Below, piece after piece: positions 54,655 to 64,000 of a DNA stretch of 64,000 bases (position 1 is its first letter; each line of letters opens with the position of its first letter). This DNA is from Pedobacter cryoconitis (lineage in GTDB: Bacteria > Bacteroidota > Bacteroidia > Sphingobacteriales > Sphingobacteriaceae). The DNA is taken from assembly GCF_014200595.1 (NCBI RefSeq), contig NZ_JACHCG010000004.1, positions 562,714 to 626,713 of the forward strand, read 5' to 3'. The notes below the pieces were generated by a model, which was not told the DNA's origin, did not search any database, and was given only the letters and a program-made list of their open reading frames with translations. A program made the position numbers and the translations under genes.

Positions 54655-54680
54655 AGGAAAGGTTACAACTGTGCTAAAAA

Positions 54681-54720
54681 AAAGAATGCCGATTTCTTTT
54701 TACAAAAATCGGCATTCTTT
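54681..54720 (-). terminator. Intrinsic terminator of secA
   Basis: Perfect 15-bp arms (AAAGAATGCCGATTT and complement) with a 10-base loop, followed in the minus direction by T residues (54683-54676). It lies between the secA stop and the SPOR gene. Confidence 0.92.
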
Positions 54721-54734
54721 ATGTGTATTACAAA

Positions 54735-57700
54735 TTACAATCCTGCACCATGGCAGTTTTTGTATTTCTTGCCGCTTCCACAAGGGCAAGGATCGTTTCT
54801 TCCGATAGTAACTTCTTTACGAATCGGTTGTTGCGGAACCGCCTCACGTGTATCCTCAAACTGTACATCACCTGTACTGGTTGAAGAAGCAAACTCAGGT
54901 TTTGACAGCTGCAATTTGCTTGGCGCTGGTCTTGGCTCCTGTACCTCTCTGATGTCATCAGCTTCCTGCTGCATCGGGATACCACCTTTATATAAGAAAC
55001 TTACTACTTCTTTATTAACTGCGTTCAACATGTTTTTAAACAAATTGAAAGCTTCCATTTTGTAAATGATTAACGGATCTTTCTGCTCATAAACTGCATT
55101 CTGTACAGACTGTTTTAACTCGTCCATTTCACGCAAATGCTCTTTCCATGACTCATCGATTAAAGCAAGAACGATAGTTTTCTCAAACGACTTCGTTACT
55201 TCTCTACCATGATTCGCAATGGCTTTTCTCAATTCCACAGGAACCTGGATACTTCTGATTCCGTCAGTGAAAGGAACAACAATTTGCTCAATATGCTCAC
55301 CACGTTCTTCAAACACCTGTGTTAATACCGGCATCGCCTGAAGAATGATGTTCTCAGATTTTCTAGCGTAAAACGTAGTTGCTTCTTCAAACAACTTATC
55401 TGTTAAAATATGTATACTTCTTGAACTGAATTCAGCTTCAGTAATATCAGTATCCAAAGAGAAGTTTTTGATCACCTCTAATTTGAAACCTTCATAATTA
55501 CCAGCCTCTTTGTATTCAGAAACAACATCTTCAGCTACATCAAACACCATATTGTTCATGTCTACGTCAAGACGTTCACCGAACAAAGCATTTTTACGCT
55601 TTGCATAGATTACAGAACGCTGTGAGTTCATCACATCATCATATTCCAGCAAACGCTTACGGATACCAAAATTATTCTCTTCTACTTTTTTCTGTGCACG
55701 CTCAATAGATTTGGTAATCATTGAATGCTGAATTACTTCACCATCTTCAATTCCCATTTTGACCATGATATTAGAAATACGCTCAGAACCGAATAAACGC
55801 ATTAAGTTATCTTCAAGTGACACGAAGAACTGAGAAGAACCCGGATCTCCCTGACGACCTGCACGACCACGTAACTGTCTGTCTACACGACGCGACTCAT
55901 GACGCTCTGTACCAACGATAGCTAAACCACCTGCTTCTTTAACACCAGCACCTAATTTAATATCCGTACCACGACCAGCCATGTTCGTTGCAATCGTAAC
56001 TGTTCCGGCCTGACCAGCTTCAGCTACAATATCAGCCTCTTTCTGGTGCATTTTCGCATTCAGTACGTTATGTTTAATACCACGTAACTTCAGCATGCGG
56101 CTTAGCAGCTCAGAAATCTCTACAGAGGTAGTACCTACCAACACCGGTCTTCCTGCTTCTGTTAATTTTACAATTTCTTCTGCAAGTGCATTATATTTTT
56201 CACGAACAGTACGGTAAACGTAATCCTGCTCATCCATTCTCTGCATTACTCTGTTTGTAGGTATCTCTACTACATCCAGTTTGTAAATAGACCAGAACTC
56301 ACCAGCTTCAGTTGTTGCTGTACCAGTCATACCACATAATTTATGGTACATTCTGAAGAAGTTCTGTAAAGTAACTGTCGCATAAGTTTGTGACGCATCT
56401 TCTACTTTCACATTTTCTTTAGCTTCAATCGCCTGGTGTAAACCATCAGAATAACGACGGCCATCCATAATACGGCCAGTCTGCTCATCTACAATTTTGA
56501 TTTTACCTTCATCGATGATGTATTCAACATCCATTTCGAATAAGGTATAAGCTTTTAACAATTGATTTACAGAGTGAACACGCTCAGCTTTGATAGAGTA
56601 ATCACGCATCAAAGCATCTTTCTGTGCAATTTTATCTTCGCTTTCTAAAGTTGATTTCTCAATTTCAGCAATTTCAGTACCTACATCAGGCAACACGAAG
56701 AAATGCTCATCTTCACCAGATTTGGTGATCAGTTCAATCCCTTTTTCAGTTAATTCTACCTGGTTGTTTTTCTCATCGATATAGAAATATAAATGTGAAT
56801 CTACTTTAGGCATATTTTTCGACTGATCAGCCATGTAGCTGTTTTCAGTTTTAAGCAGGATGTTTTTGTTATTTCCTTCACTTAAAAACTTGATCAGTGC
56901 TTTATTTTTCGGTAAACCACGGTGCGCTCTTAATAAAGCTAAACCACCTTCGCCTTCTTCAGTTCCGGTTTTACCATCTGCAATTAATTTTTTAGCTTCA
57001 TTTAAAGCTTTAGTCACATATTCTCTTTGTGCATTTACCAGACGTTCGATTCTTGGTTTCAGCTCATGAAACTCATGCTGATCTCCAAAAGGAACCGGAC
57101 CTGAGATAATCAATGGAGTACGCGCATCATCAATTAATACTGAATCGACCTCATCCACCATTGCAAAGTGTAATTTGCGCTGTACCAACTGACCTGGTTC
57201 CTGCGCCATATTGTCACGCAGATAATCAAAACCAAACTCATTGTTCGTACCATAAGTAATATCAGCCAGGTAAGCATTTCTACGTTCCTGAGAGTTAGGC
57301 TCATGTTTATCGATACAATCTACTCTGATACCATGGAATTCGAATAAAGGGCCATTCCACTCCGAGTCACGTCGTGCCAGGTAATCATTCACTGTTACAA
57401 TGTGTACACCCTGACCAGCTAAAGCGTTCAGGTAAGCAGGTAATGTACTTACCAGCGTTTTACCCTCACCCGTTGCCATCTCAGCAATTTTACCATTGTG
57501 TAATACGATACCACCGATTAGCTGCACATCATAGTGAACCATGTTCCATACCACTGTACTTCCCGCAGCATCCCATGAATTAGCCCAGTAAGCTTTATCA
57601 CCTTCAATTTTTACGTTAGCTCTGCGTGCAGCATATTCTCTGTCATAAGCAGAAGCCGTAACTTCAAGCGTAGGATTCTCAGCAAAACGTCTTGAAGTTT

Positions 57701-58046
57701 CTTTCACCACTGCGAAAGCAGCAGGAAGGATTTCCATCAATACAACTTCTAATTCTTTATCTCTGTCTTTTACCAATACATCAATCCGCTCATAAATGGC
57801 AGTTTTTTCAGGTAATGATAAATCCTGACCATCAGCATCAGTTTTCAGGGTACTAATTTGAGTATCAATCTCCGCTAAAGATTTGGCTATAATGTCTTTG
57901 AAATAGACAGTTTTGTTACGCAATTCATCATTGCTTAAGGCCGAAAGCTTAGCGTATTCTTCATTTATCTTAATGACAAGTGGTTGGATTGCCTTAATAT
58001 CTCTTTCTGATTTGCTTCCAAAAACTTTGGTTAAAAATCCCAGCAT
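54735..58046 (-). CDS. secA: Preprotein translocase ATPase SecA, long Bacteroidota form
   Basis: Motor that drives unfolded preproteins through SecYEG. 1103 residues, about 200 longer than the E. coli protein; the extra length is an insert around residues 330-450. Walker [17 protein letters not shown] near 190, DEVDSVLID near 297, motor-2 motif [13 protein letters not shown] near 640 and [11 protein letters not shown] near 690. The zinc-binding SEC-C tail [14 protein letters not shown] ends the protein. It stands alone, with the SPOR gene beyond its terminator. Confidence 0.98.
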   Translation of the reverse strand: MLGFLTKVFGSKSERDIKAIQPLVIKINEEYAKLSALSNDELRNKTVYFKDIIAKSLAEIDTQISTLKTDADGQDLSLPEKTAIYERIDVLVKDRDKELEVVLMEILPAAFAVVKETSRRFAENPTLEVTASAYDREYAARRANVKIEGDKAYWANSWDAAGSTVVWNMVHYDVQLIGGIVLHNGKIAEMATGEGKTLVSTLPAYLNALAGQGVHIVTVNDYLARRDSEWNGPLFEFHGIRVDCIDKHEPNSQERRNAYLADITYGTNNEFGFDYLRDNMAQEPGQLVQRKLHFAMVDEVDSVLIDDARTPLIISGPVPFGDQHEFHELKPRIERLVNAQREYVTKALNEAKKLIADGKTGTEEGEGGLALLRAHRGLPKNKALIKFLSEGNNKNILLKTENSYMADQSKNMPKVDSHLYFYIDEKNNQVELTEKGIELITKSGEDEHFFVLPDVGTEIAEIEKSTLESEDKIAQKDALMRDYSIKAERVHSVNQLLKAYTLFEMDVEYIIDEGKIKIVDEQTGRIMDGRRYSDGLHQAIEAKENVKVEDASQTYATVTLQNFFRMYHKLCGMTGTATTEAGEFWSIYKLDVVEIPTNRVMQRMDEQDYVYRTVREKYNALAEEIVKLTEAGRPVLVGTTSVEISELLSRMLKLRGIKHNVLNAKMHQKEADIVAEAGQAGTVTIATNMAGRGTDIKLGAGVKEAGGLAIVGTERHESRRVDRQLRGRAGRQGDPGSSQFFVSLEDNLMRLFGSERISNIMVKMGIEDGEVIQHSMITKSIERAQKKVEENNFGIRKRLLEYDDVMNSQRSVIYAKRKNALFGERLDVDMNNMVFDVAEDVVSEYKEAGNYEGFKLEVIKNFSLDTDITEAEFSSRSIHILTDKLFEEATTFYARKSENIILQAMPVLTQVFEERGEHIEQIVVPFTDGIRSIQVPVELRKAIANHGREVTKSFEKTIVLALIDESWKEHLREMDELKQSVQNAVYEQKDPLIIYKMEAFNLFKNMLNAVNKEVVSFLYKGGIPMQQEADDIREVQEPRPAPSKLQLSKPEFASSTSTGDVQFEDTREAVPQQPIRKEVTIGRNDPCPCGSGKKYKNCHGAGL

Positions 58047-58274
58047 CGTTTTATTTATGTTTTATTTGTTTTAAAATCATCATTTTACAACAACCAAGCC
58101 ACACCAGTCTACAGGTCACTTTGGCAGTTATCGAGGGATAAAACTACAAAATATCTTGTAATTGTAATGGCTATACCTGCTTTATTTAAGCAGATAAGTA
58201 CAATTTGTCATCTTGCGGTAATGATTGAATGAATATAATTTAGAAGAGTCTGTCTAAAATTTAGGCAAAGCGTT

Positions 58275-58282
58275 TATCTTTG
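58275..58282 (+). promoter_or_regulatory. -7 box (TATCTTTG) placing +1 at the purD ATG
   Basis: An exact TAnnTTTG match ends six bases before ATG 58289, so the purD message is probably leaderless. No TTG at 17-23 bases. Confidence 0.45.
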
Positions 58283-58288
58283 CTGAAT

Positions 58289-59563
58289 ATGAATATCTTA
58301 TTATTAGGTTCTGGTGGAAGAGAAAGCGCTTTCGCCTGGAAGATGAGCCAATCTGAGCAATGCTCCAAACTATTTATCGCACCAGGTAATGGTGGAACAG
58401 CAGCATATGGTAAAAATGTAAATCTGAATCCGAATGATTTTGCAGCAATCAAAACATTTGTATTAACAGAGAAGATTGAGCTTGTTGTTGTAGGCCCTGA
58501 AGAACCTCTGGTAAATGGTATTCATGATTTTTTCCTGGCGGATGATAAACTTGCAGGCATCCCGGTTATCGGCCCTAAAAAAGAAGGTGCTATACTGGAA
58601 GGCAGCAAGGATTTTTCCAAAGAATTTATGGCACGCCATAACATCCCTCACCCGGGCTCTAAATCGTTCACCAAAGATACTTTGGCAGCAGGATTAGCTT
58701 ACCTGGAAACCCACAGCTTACCAGTTGTTTTAAAAGCAGATGGTTTAGCAGCAGGAAAAGGGGTTTTGATTTGTGAAACCGTAGCAGACGCGCAGGCTGA
58801 GCTGACCTTGATGTTAAGTGAAGGCAAGTTTGGAAATGCAGGTGCAATCGTAGTGATCGAAGAGTTCTTAACAGGAATTGAATTATCAGTATTTGTATTG
58901 ACTGACGGTGATAATTATGTGATTTTACCAGAAGCGAAAGATTACAAACGTATTGGTCAGGGTGATACCGGGTTAAATACAGGTGGTATGGGTTCTGTTT
59001 CTCCGGTTCCTTTTGCAGATGAAAAATTCTTAAAGGAAGTTGAAAACAGCATTATCATTCCTACTATTAATGGATTAAAGAAAGATAAAATAGATTATAC
59101 AGGTTTCATTTTCTTCGGACTGTTCAAAGTTGGTGATAAACCAATGATCATTGAATACAACTGTAGAATGGGTGATCCAGAGACTCAAAGCGTTATACCA
59201 AGAATCGAGAATGACCTGGTAGAACTTTTCATTGCAGCTTCGAAAAAGCAGTTAAAAGATGTTCAATTGAAGATCAGCCCGAAAAGTGCAGCTACAGTGG
59301 TAATTGTAGCAGGTGGTTACCCTGGCGACTATGAAAAAGGTAAAGCGATAACCGGAATTGATAACATCCGCAAATCATTAGCTTTCCATGCAGGAACAAT
59401 TGCAGAGGGTGGTGTGATTAAAAGTAACGGCGGACGCGTTTTAGCGGTAACAAGTTTACAGGATAACATGTTTGAGGCGTTACAATCAGCAACGGCAGAT
59501 GCAGCAAGGATATACTTTGACGGGAAATATTTCAGAGAAGATATAGGTTTTGATTTGATGTAA
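58289..59563 (+). CDS. purD: Phosphoribosylamine-glycine ligase
   Basis: Step two of purine synthesis: joins phosphoribosylamine and glycine with ATP. 424 residues from ATG 58289. ATP-grasp signatures: NILLLGSGGRESAFAW at the start, VVLKADGLAAGKGVLI near 150, VIEEFLTGIELSV near 195, KRIGQGDTGLNTGGMGSVSP near 220, and EYNCRMGDPETQ near 290. A full-length single-domain enzyme. It is followed by a strong terminator. Confidence 0.98.
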   Translation: MNILLLGSGGRESAFAWKMSQSEQCSKLFIAPGNGGTAAYGKNVNLNPNDFAAIKTFVLTEKIELVVVGPEEPLVNGIHDFFLADDKLAGIPVIGPKKEGAILEGSKDFSKEFMARHNIPHPGSKSFTKDTLAAGLAYLETHSLPVVLKADGLAAGKGVLICETVADAQAELTLMLSEGKFGNAGAIVVIEEFLTGIELSVFVLTDGDNYVILPEAKDYKRIGQGDTGLNTGGMGSVSPVPFADEKFLKEVENSIIIPTINGLKKDKIDYTGFIFFGLFKVGDKPMIIEYNCRMGDPETQSVIPRIENDLVELFIAASKKQLKDVQLKISPKSAATVVIVAGGYPGDYEKGKAITGIDNIRKSLAFHAGTIAEGGVIKSNGGRVLAVTSLQDNMFEALQSATADAARIYFDGKYFREDIGFDLM

Positions 59564-59580
59564 AATCAAAACACAGTATA

Positions 59581-59618
59581 AGAAAGGCCCGGAATAGTTA
59601 TTCCGGGCCTTTCTTGTT
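59581..59618 (+). terminator. Intrinsic terminator of purD
   Basis: Perfect 16-bp arms (AGAAAGGCCCGGAATA and complement) with a 2-base loop, followed by TGTTTT. The left arm begins 18 bases after the stop. Confidence 0.93.
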
Positions 59619-59715
59619 TTAACAATCCACACAACAAAAAGTAAAATATATTTTATATTTAATTACTTTTATACACCCAACAAGCATAATAATTAATTTA
59701 ATTATAAAATTCAGA

Positions 59716-60610
59716 ATGATCAAAATAGCTCTCACAATGGCTTTCGCAACTATGATTAGTGTTTCTGCCTATTCCCAAACAAATACAGGTACTGTAACCT
59801 CTTTTGTTACGCTCGCAGAAGGTCCTACCAACTATGGTTATATTGGCCGTGCAAACAATTACATCTGCCTGGAATCCACTACCTAATCTACTTACATTAA
59901 CCTACCAGAGTAAAGATTTTGCTATAGGGGGCTGGGCAAAATCCACTAACAATTGGATGGGGGCTTCTTTGTTCATCAATTCTGACAACGGTAATGTGGG
60001 TATAGGAACAACAACTCCAGGATCAAAACTTCATGTAGACGGCGCCACTACCACAAACCTTGTTAGCTTTACCGAAGGATCAACCAGCCTCGGATATTTA
60101 GGCCGTGGTGCAACTGTCACAGGCGCATGGGGTCAGTTATCCGACGCACTGGCACTAACTTATCAGGGAAGAGATTTTGTAATCGGAGGATGGGGTAAAA
60201 CAACGAGCAACTGGATGGGAGCGACTTTATTCATCAACTCTGACAATGGCCATGTAGGTATTGGCACTATAAAACCAGATGCCAAATTAACCGTAGCAGG
60301 TAATATTCATGCACAAGAAGTAAAAGTCACTATTGATGCCGGTGCAGATTTTGTATTCCTAAAAGATTATCAATTAAAACCGCTTGAAGAGGTAGGCGAA
60401 TATATTAAAACTAACAATCATTTGCCTGAAATCGCTTCTGCTGAAGAGATGAAAAAGAATGGCCTGGAACTGGGCCAGATGAATATTAAGCTCTTGCAAA
60501 AAATTGAAGAATTGATGCTTTACATGATCGATATTAAACAACAACTAGAAGCTGTAAAGCAAGAGAATAAAACTATTAGAAAGGAAATGTCCCAAATAAA
60601 AAGTCAATAA
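59716..60610 (+). pseudogene. Frameshifted tail-fibre-like surface protein (VGIGTTTP type)
   Basis: A signal peptide (start ATG 59716, ending AYSQ) runs in one frame to a stop at 59884. The rest is open in the next frame to 60610. Two repeats of about 80 residues align (GYIGRANN and GYLGRGAT, then SKDFAIGGWAKSTNNWMGA and GRDFVIGGWGKTTSNWMGA), so the true product crosses the frames, and one extra base near 59860 would explain it. Each repeat ends with NVGIGTTTPGSKL-like sequence. A C-terminal helical tail (about 60 residues) looks like the trimerising coiled coil of such proteins. A sequencing error would restore an intact gene of about 297 residues. Confidence 0.7.
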
Positions 60611-60657
60611 ATTAGCAGGACTTCTAAGTTATTTAATAAATTGACTTAAGTAAGAGC

Positions 60658-60674
60658 AGTAGATCTTATCTACT
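60658..60674 (+). terminator. Small hairpin after the tail-fibre-like pseudogene
   Basis: The 7-bp arms AGTAGAT and ATCTACT with a 3-base loop, 48 bases after the stop at 60610. There is no T tract, so terminator function is doubtful. Confidence 0.35.
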
Positions 60675-60706
60675 CGTTGGGGGAATGCTTTACAACTATG
60701 GGTAGA

Positions 60707-61173
60707 TTACCATTCCTTCAACTCAGGAATAATCTTGTCTGTAATGGCTGTAAAGTGGCGTGACTGATATCAGTATCGTACATATCCTTAATATGTTTGG
60801 AGATATCTCTTAGGCTCATGCCCAAACCATATATACCGATAATCTTCGATTCCAAGCTCTCAGCAAGGATAGTTTCCCTCTTACGGATGATCTTTGGCTC
60901 AAAAGTAGCGCTGCGATCCCTTGGGGTATTGATAGAAATAGTCACTGAAAATATTCTGACTTCTTTGTTGGTTTTACCGTTCTTTCGATTGCCGGACAGC
61001 CGTTCTTCAGCATCCAGATGGCTATCTAATTCAGCCTCCAGAGCCGAATCCAGAAAGCTTTTGAGTAAAGGAGCAAAAGCACCATCTTTACCGTACAGTG
61101 ATTTGCCCGAACGCAATTGCTCTAGGGCTCTTTGCTTCATTTGCTCATAATCGAGCTGCTCATCTTTTTTCAT
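60707..61173 (-). pseudogene. Truncated, frameshifted IS256-type transposase
   Basis: About 150 residues of the N-terminal part: ALEAELDSHLDAEERLSGNR near residue 45, then SINTPRDRSATFEPKIIRKR and LESKIIGIYGLGMSLRDISK, the IS256 signature region. After SHATL the frame shifts. In the adjacent frame the family sequence continues as AITDKIIPELKEW and then stops at 60707. The catalytic DDE domain is missing, so the gene cannot function. Confidence 0.85.
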
Positions 61174-61231
61174 ATTATAAACAGTGTCTCTAAGTTAACA
61201 ATTAACTAACTGACCCAGTTTATTTTACACC
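60707..61231 (-). mobile_element. IS256-family insertion sequence remnant
   Basis: Contains the 5' part of a transposase (60707-61173), plus the sequence upstream of it as far as the 18-bp stretch at 61214-61231 (GGTGTAAAATAAACTGGG on the minus strand), which I take for the element's left end. The 3' two-thirds of the transposase and the right end are gone. The boundary at 61231 touches the stop codon of the next gene (61233). Confidence 0.65.
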
Positions 61232-61232
61232 T

Positions 61233-61859
61233 TCATTGGCTAAGTAATTTCCTTTTATATAAACGAGTAGTATCTATTGCTTTAATCTTTATTAGTTCTT
61301 CAATATCCTTATCTTCTATATTTTCTGTCTTAGCTGGAACAGAAAAAGACAAATACTCATAAGAATAGACATCCTCTGACGTCGTTGCCAAAGCACCCTT
61401 ACTATATTCCTTTACCTGTTTTGTTATGTCATTATCTCCCTTAATAATTTTTGGATAAAAGCCCTCGTCAAATGTTGTCCTGTTAATATAGCCAATACCA
61501 TATTTATTAACGAAAAAATCATTTTCTTTTTCATTGGAAACCAGCAACCTAACTTCTCCAACATAATCTTTTGGAATAAAAACAGTATAAGCAGACCTGT
61601 ATTGACTTACATAATATATCAAACTTATTGCTATTGCGAATATAGATGCGAATGTTCGAGTTTGCCATTTTGAATTCAACATCTTCTTTGCTAAAACCCC
61701 TAGTGCGAAACTAACACAGAGCGTAATCAGCAGAAAAAATAAGGTTAAAAACCAAGATGGAAGTATCATCGTTTTTGTTTGCAACATCTGCCTGCCACTA
61801 AAAATCAATGAGACTATTCCTAAAAATATAATTAATGGTTGTATTTTAAATTTCATCAT
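61233..61859 (-). CDS. Membrane protein, candidate immunity partner of the Rhs tip
   Basis: 208 residues. Three predicted membrane segments in the first 90 residues ([45 protein letters not shown]) and a soluble C-terminal domain. No family recognised. Its ATG overlaps the end of the Rhs tip by 14 bases, the position where immunity genes of polymorphic toxins sit. Immunity function is inferred from that only. The stop is at the edge of the IS256 remnant, so the original C-terminus may have been altered. Confidence 0.55.
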   Translation of the reverse strand: MMKFKIQPLIIFLGIVSLIFSGRQMLQTKTMILPSWFLTLFFLLITLCVSFALGVLAKKMLNSKWQTRTFASIFAIAISLIYYVSQYRSAYTVFIPKDYVGEVRLLVSNEKENDFFVNKYGIGYINRTTFDEGFYPKIIKGDNDITKQVKEYSKGALATTSEDVYSYEYLSFSVPAKTENIEDKDIEELIKIKAIDTTRLYKRKLLSQ

Positions 61860-62680
61860 TATCGTCTATATAATTTGGAAGGAGCATATTTCGGATAAGA
61901 GCTTTTAAAAATCGAATTGTAAAAAGAGACTCCGTGGGTTTTTTCAAAAGAGGGCTGATTGTATTGCATGATTTTAAATCCATTACCTTTAATGTAGCTG
62001 AAGGGAATATATTTGTAAAAGAACTAACCCCCAAATTTCCATTAGTAGAGTTATAATTAATATTAAGCTGTTGAGCGACATCCACAATATTATACCTAAT
62101 TATGTTCAGATTAGCCTCTTCAGCCGTAGAAACACTTGCATGTTGCTCAAATTTCACACTTATCCCTGTTTTTGTTGTCGATTTCGTAAAAAGATTATTA
62201 CTTCCACCTTCTCCTGGATAAAACCCTCTTGCATCACCAAAAGGCGTATCTCCTAATTTTATAGATTTGGTTGCTGATAAACCTGTGAGCTCTCCATTTT
62301 CATTCTCACTTGCTTTTAGTGTTATTGTACTGGTTAATTTATCTCCTGCGGGATCTATTAATCCACCCATTGTTGGACCATCCCAAAGATCTCCATCAAT
62401 GTAACTATTGAACTCAAATTTTAATGTTTTCCCTAAATAAGTTTCTCCAGACTTTGTAGTGGCTTTATTATTAGCTTTATTATCCCAATATATACTCCCA
62501 TCATCTCTTTTAACAAAATCATTTACACCCATTCCATCAGGATCTATAAATCGAACAGGATTATTGACTGCATAATTGTAAGGAGACCATCTCCGATATT
62601 GCTCTGCAAGCGGATCTACAACATTCCATCTCCCAATAACCGGGTCATAAAACCTCGCTCCATAATCATACTCCCTTATG
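61846..62680 (-). pseudogene. Orphan Rhs core end and C-terminal tip
   Basis: The minus-strand frame opens after a TGA at 62722-62724 and has no ATG until GMGVND at about 62532. Before that ATG, in the same frame, lies the end of the Rhs core: [13 protein letters not shown], then [19 protein letters not shown] and [12 protein letters not shown]. The tip after this boundary, about 228 residues, starts [16 protein letters not shown] and is of unknown type. The bulk of the Rhs protein (YD repeats, export part) is missing on the far side. It is therefore a fragment, though an orphan tip can sometimes be used by recombination. Confidence 0.75.
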
Positions 62681-63598
62681 CAACTTTTTTTAGGTTTGCC
62701 GGATTTACTGGCCGCACTTTTTCAGTGCTATAAAGAACTTTCCTTTCCCGTAAAGTTAGTGCTTTATTTGAGTTTACTGGTTGGACTTGTTTGGCTTTTT
62801 TTGTTGGAGATTCTACTTTGAAGGTGCGAAACTATGAAAGGCAGTGCTGATTCGTTAGTACATCTGTTACAGCAAAGATAGCCCCGAAAGTAAAGCAGTA
62901 AAGGGCTTTCGCGGCATAAACGCTCGTAGCCTTTGCGCTCACAGGCCATTTATTCTACGATCCCTTGACAGCTTCACTTTCTTAGGCTCAAAGTGGCTTA
63001 ACAAATGAACTACCTGAACCTCTGATGAAAGTGGTGCAATTTGCTCCCTCCAGGGATAAAAAGAGCTTTGGCAGAGCGGAGGATAAGAGCGGCTCTTTTT
63101 ATCCCTGAGAGGTTGGGCGGGAGCACTGTCCCTGTTTCAAGGTGTACAGGTTGTTCTCCCGACCAGTCTTGCACTGCCACCATCAATGAACAATACCATG
63201 CTGCCGCAGGCTTTGCCGCTGACCGACTGGAAGGAGACGGCATATATAAACAAAGGCAAAGGTTGCGTTTTGCAACGATTGCCTACACTGTTTGGCAGTG
63301 GAAGCCGATAGCCTGGATACACCTTTTTTTGATGAAAGTACTTTGGCTATGGGCTGGAACGGGAGCGGTGGCCGAGGGGGGACGAGCGGCTATTTAATAT
63401 AATACCCATTATAATACCAGCACTGGGATTGAACCAAAGTCATGGATTACTCTGCTGCGTTTATAATGTGTATTATGTTATTTAGCTTCGGGCCGGTTCT
63501 TCTCCGGCAGCAGAGCGAGCGGAAGGACAGCAAAAGACAGAGAGAAGTGAGCTCTTGCGAGCTGGCTGGATTTTGAGGGACTGGGGCCGTGCGGGGAT
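62681..63598. other. Non-coding stretch, probable mobile-element end
   Basis: No credible gene in about 918 bases: short frames on both strands lack start context, family resemblance or codon bias. It is richer in G+C than its surroundings in the 63.0-63.6 kb part. It holds several inverted repeats: GCACT/AGTGC near 62714, a large 16-bp hairpin at 63051-63107, GCCGG/CCGGC at 63492-63508, and AGCTC/GAGCT at 63550-63563. It abuts the integrase gene, so I infer that it is the end region of an integrative element that interrupted the rhs gene. Confidence 0.5.
63051..63107. repeat. 16-bp inverted repeat (large hairpin)
   Basis: CAGGGATAAAAAGAGC at 63051-63066 and its exact reverse complement at 63092-63107, with a 25-base loop. 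Flanks CCTC and GAGG continue the pairing after one bulged base. Confidence 0.8.
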
Positions 63599-64000
63599 TT
63601 ATTTTAGTGGATGGTGTTTGTTTAAAGCCTCTTTCAGGTCTTCCAGGTTACTGGTTTGATAGCGTTCTGTACTGCTGACATATTTATGGCCTGCCATATA
63701 TTGAACTGTCCGTAAGTCTTTTTCTTTCAACCATTCGGTAATCACGCTTTGACGAAGCTGTACCGCATTTTTATATTTAGAATTCAGTTTACGTAAAGCC
63801 TGGTTCAGGTGGTATAAGCTGTTTTTGATGCTTTCACAACCATTCATACTGATGAACAACTGACTGGTTTGTTCAGCTGATTTCATTGTTTTAGGTTTTC
63901 TACCTGATCGTTCTGCTATTCTGTTAGCAAAGATTTTAGAACGGGTCACATGGATATATTCATACAGTTCCATGATCTGGAAGGCTTCCAGTTTGAGCGT
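63599..64000 (-). CDS. Tyrosine recombinase/integrase, N-terminus beyond window
   Basis: The minus-strand frame is open to the window end, so the 5' part lies outside; the visible 133 residues start LKLEAFQIMELYEYIHVTR. The C-terminal catalytic features are VQLRQSVITEWL (the box II Arg region, with Gln in place of the usual His-Ser pattern), VQYMAGHKYVSSTERY (the His and the nucleophilic Tyr). The fragment HVTRSKIFANRIAERSGRK precedes them. It may belong to the mobile element inferred at its right. No attachment site could be defined. Confidence 0.75.
   Translation of the reverse strand, partial: TLKLEAFQIMELYEYIHVTRSKIFANRIAERSGRKPKTMKSAEQTSQLFISMNGCESIKNSLYHLNQALRKLNSKYKNAVQLRQSVITEWLKEKDLRTVQYMAGHKYVSSTERYQTSNLEDLKEALNKHHPLK

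Noticed and set aside
62764..62949. Possible Cys-rich small protein on the minus strand
   Set aside because: Composition and context look like an open frame in non-coding element DNA; no start signal or family resemblance.
63041..63397. A 118-residue rightward frame
   Set aside because: It runs through the large inverted repeat and has a biased, low-quality composition; no ribosome site or homologous motif seen.

Overview
The window looks like chromosome from a Bacteroidota bacterium of the Sphingobacteriaceae type (Pedobacter-like). This rests on low-to-moderate G+C, the TAnnTTTG-type -7 promoter boxes, and typical phylum families: alternative complex III, HmuY lipoproteins, DUF4286, DUF4251, a SEC-C-tailed long SecA and a SirB1-type transglutaminase. 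No rRNA, tRNA or CRISPR array was seen.

Layout. 1-6.5 kb: a cut-off sensor histidine kinase, an S9-like protein that lacks the catalytic His, a TPR protein, DUF4286 and RmlC. 6.5-8.7 kb: OmpA lipoprotein, DUF2461, DUF983 and a small CxxC membrane protein. 8.8-25.4 kb: one long leftward respiratory block. ActA-F (alternative complex III, quinol:cytochrome c oxidoreductase) is followed by CtaC and CtaD of an aa3-type oxidase, an internal terminator, and then heme A synthase, heme O synthase, two subunit III proteins, subunit IV, a Sco-like protein and a DUF420 protein. Together these pass electrons from quinol to oxygen and supply the heme A cofactor. 25.6-27.8 kb: a deoxyhypusine-synthase-like enzyme and an AraC-type regulator.

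27.8-39 kb is a heme-uptake locus. Leftward lie hmuT, hmuU and an ATPase fused in frame to a HemS/HmuS heme-utilisation domain. Rightward lie a TonB-dependent receptor, three HmuY-like lipoproteins and two TIG-like lipoproteins. The 322-bp divergent intergenic region holds a 17-bp site in three direct copies at exact 21-bp steps plus one exact inverted copy. That is the geometry of AraC-type half-sites, and it points to the regulator at the far end of the leftward genes.

39-59.6 kb is mostly housekeeping: a BamA/TamA-like protein, a methyltransferase, an esterase, prfB with its programmed +1 frameshift (and an apparently leaderless promoter), pgi, a glutamine cyclotransferase, yraN, dnaG, an SGNH hydrolase, an M20 peptidase, a SPOR protein, secA and purD.

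59.7-64 kb is a decayed accessory zone: a frameshifted tail-fibre-like gene, an IS256 remnant, an orphan Rhs C-terminal tip with a candidate immunity gene, a roughly 900-bp non-coding stretch with a strong hairpin, and a tyrosine recombinase cut by the window edge.
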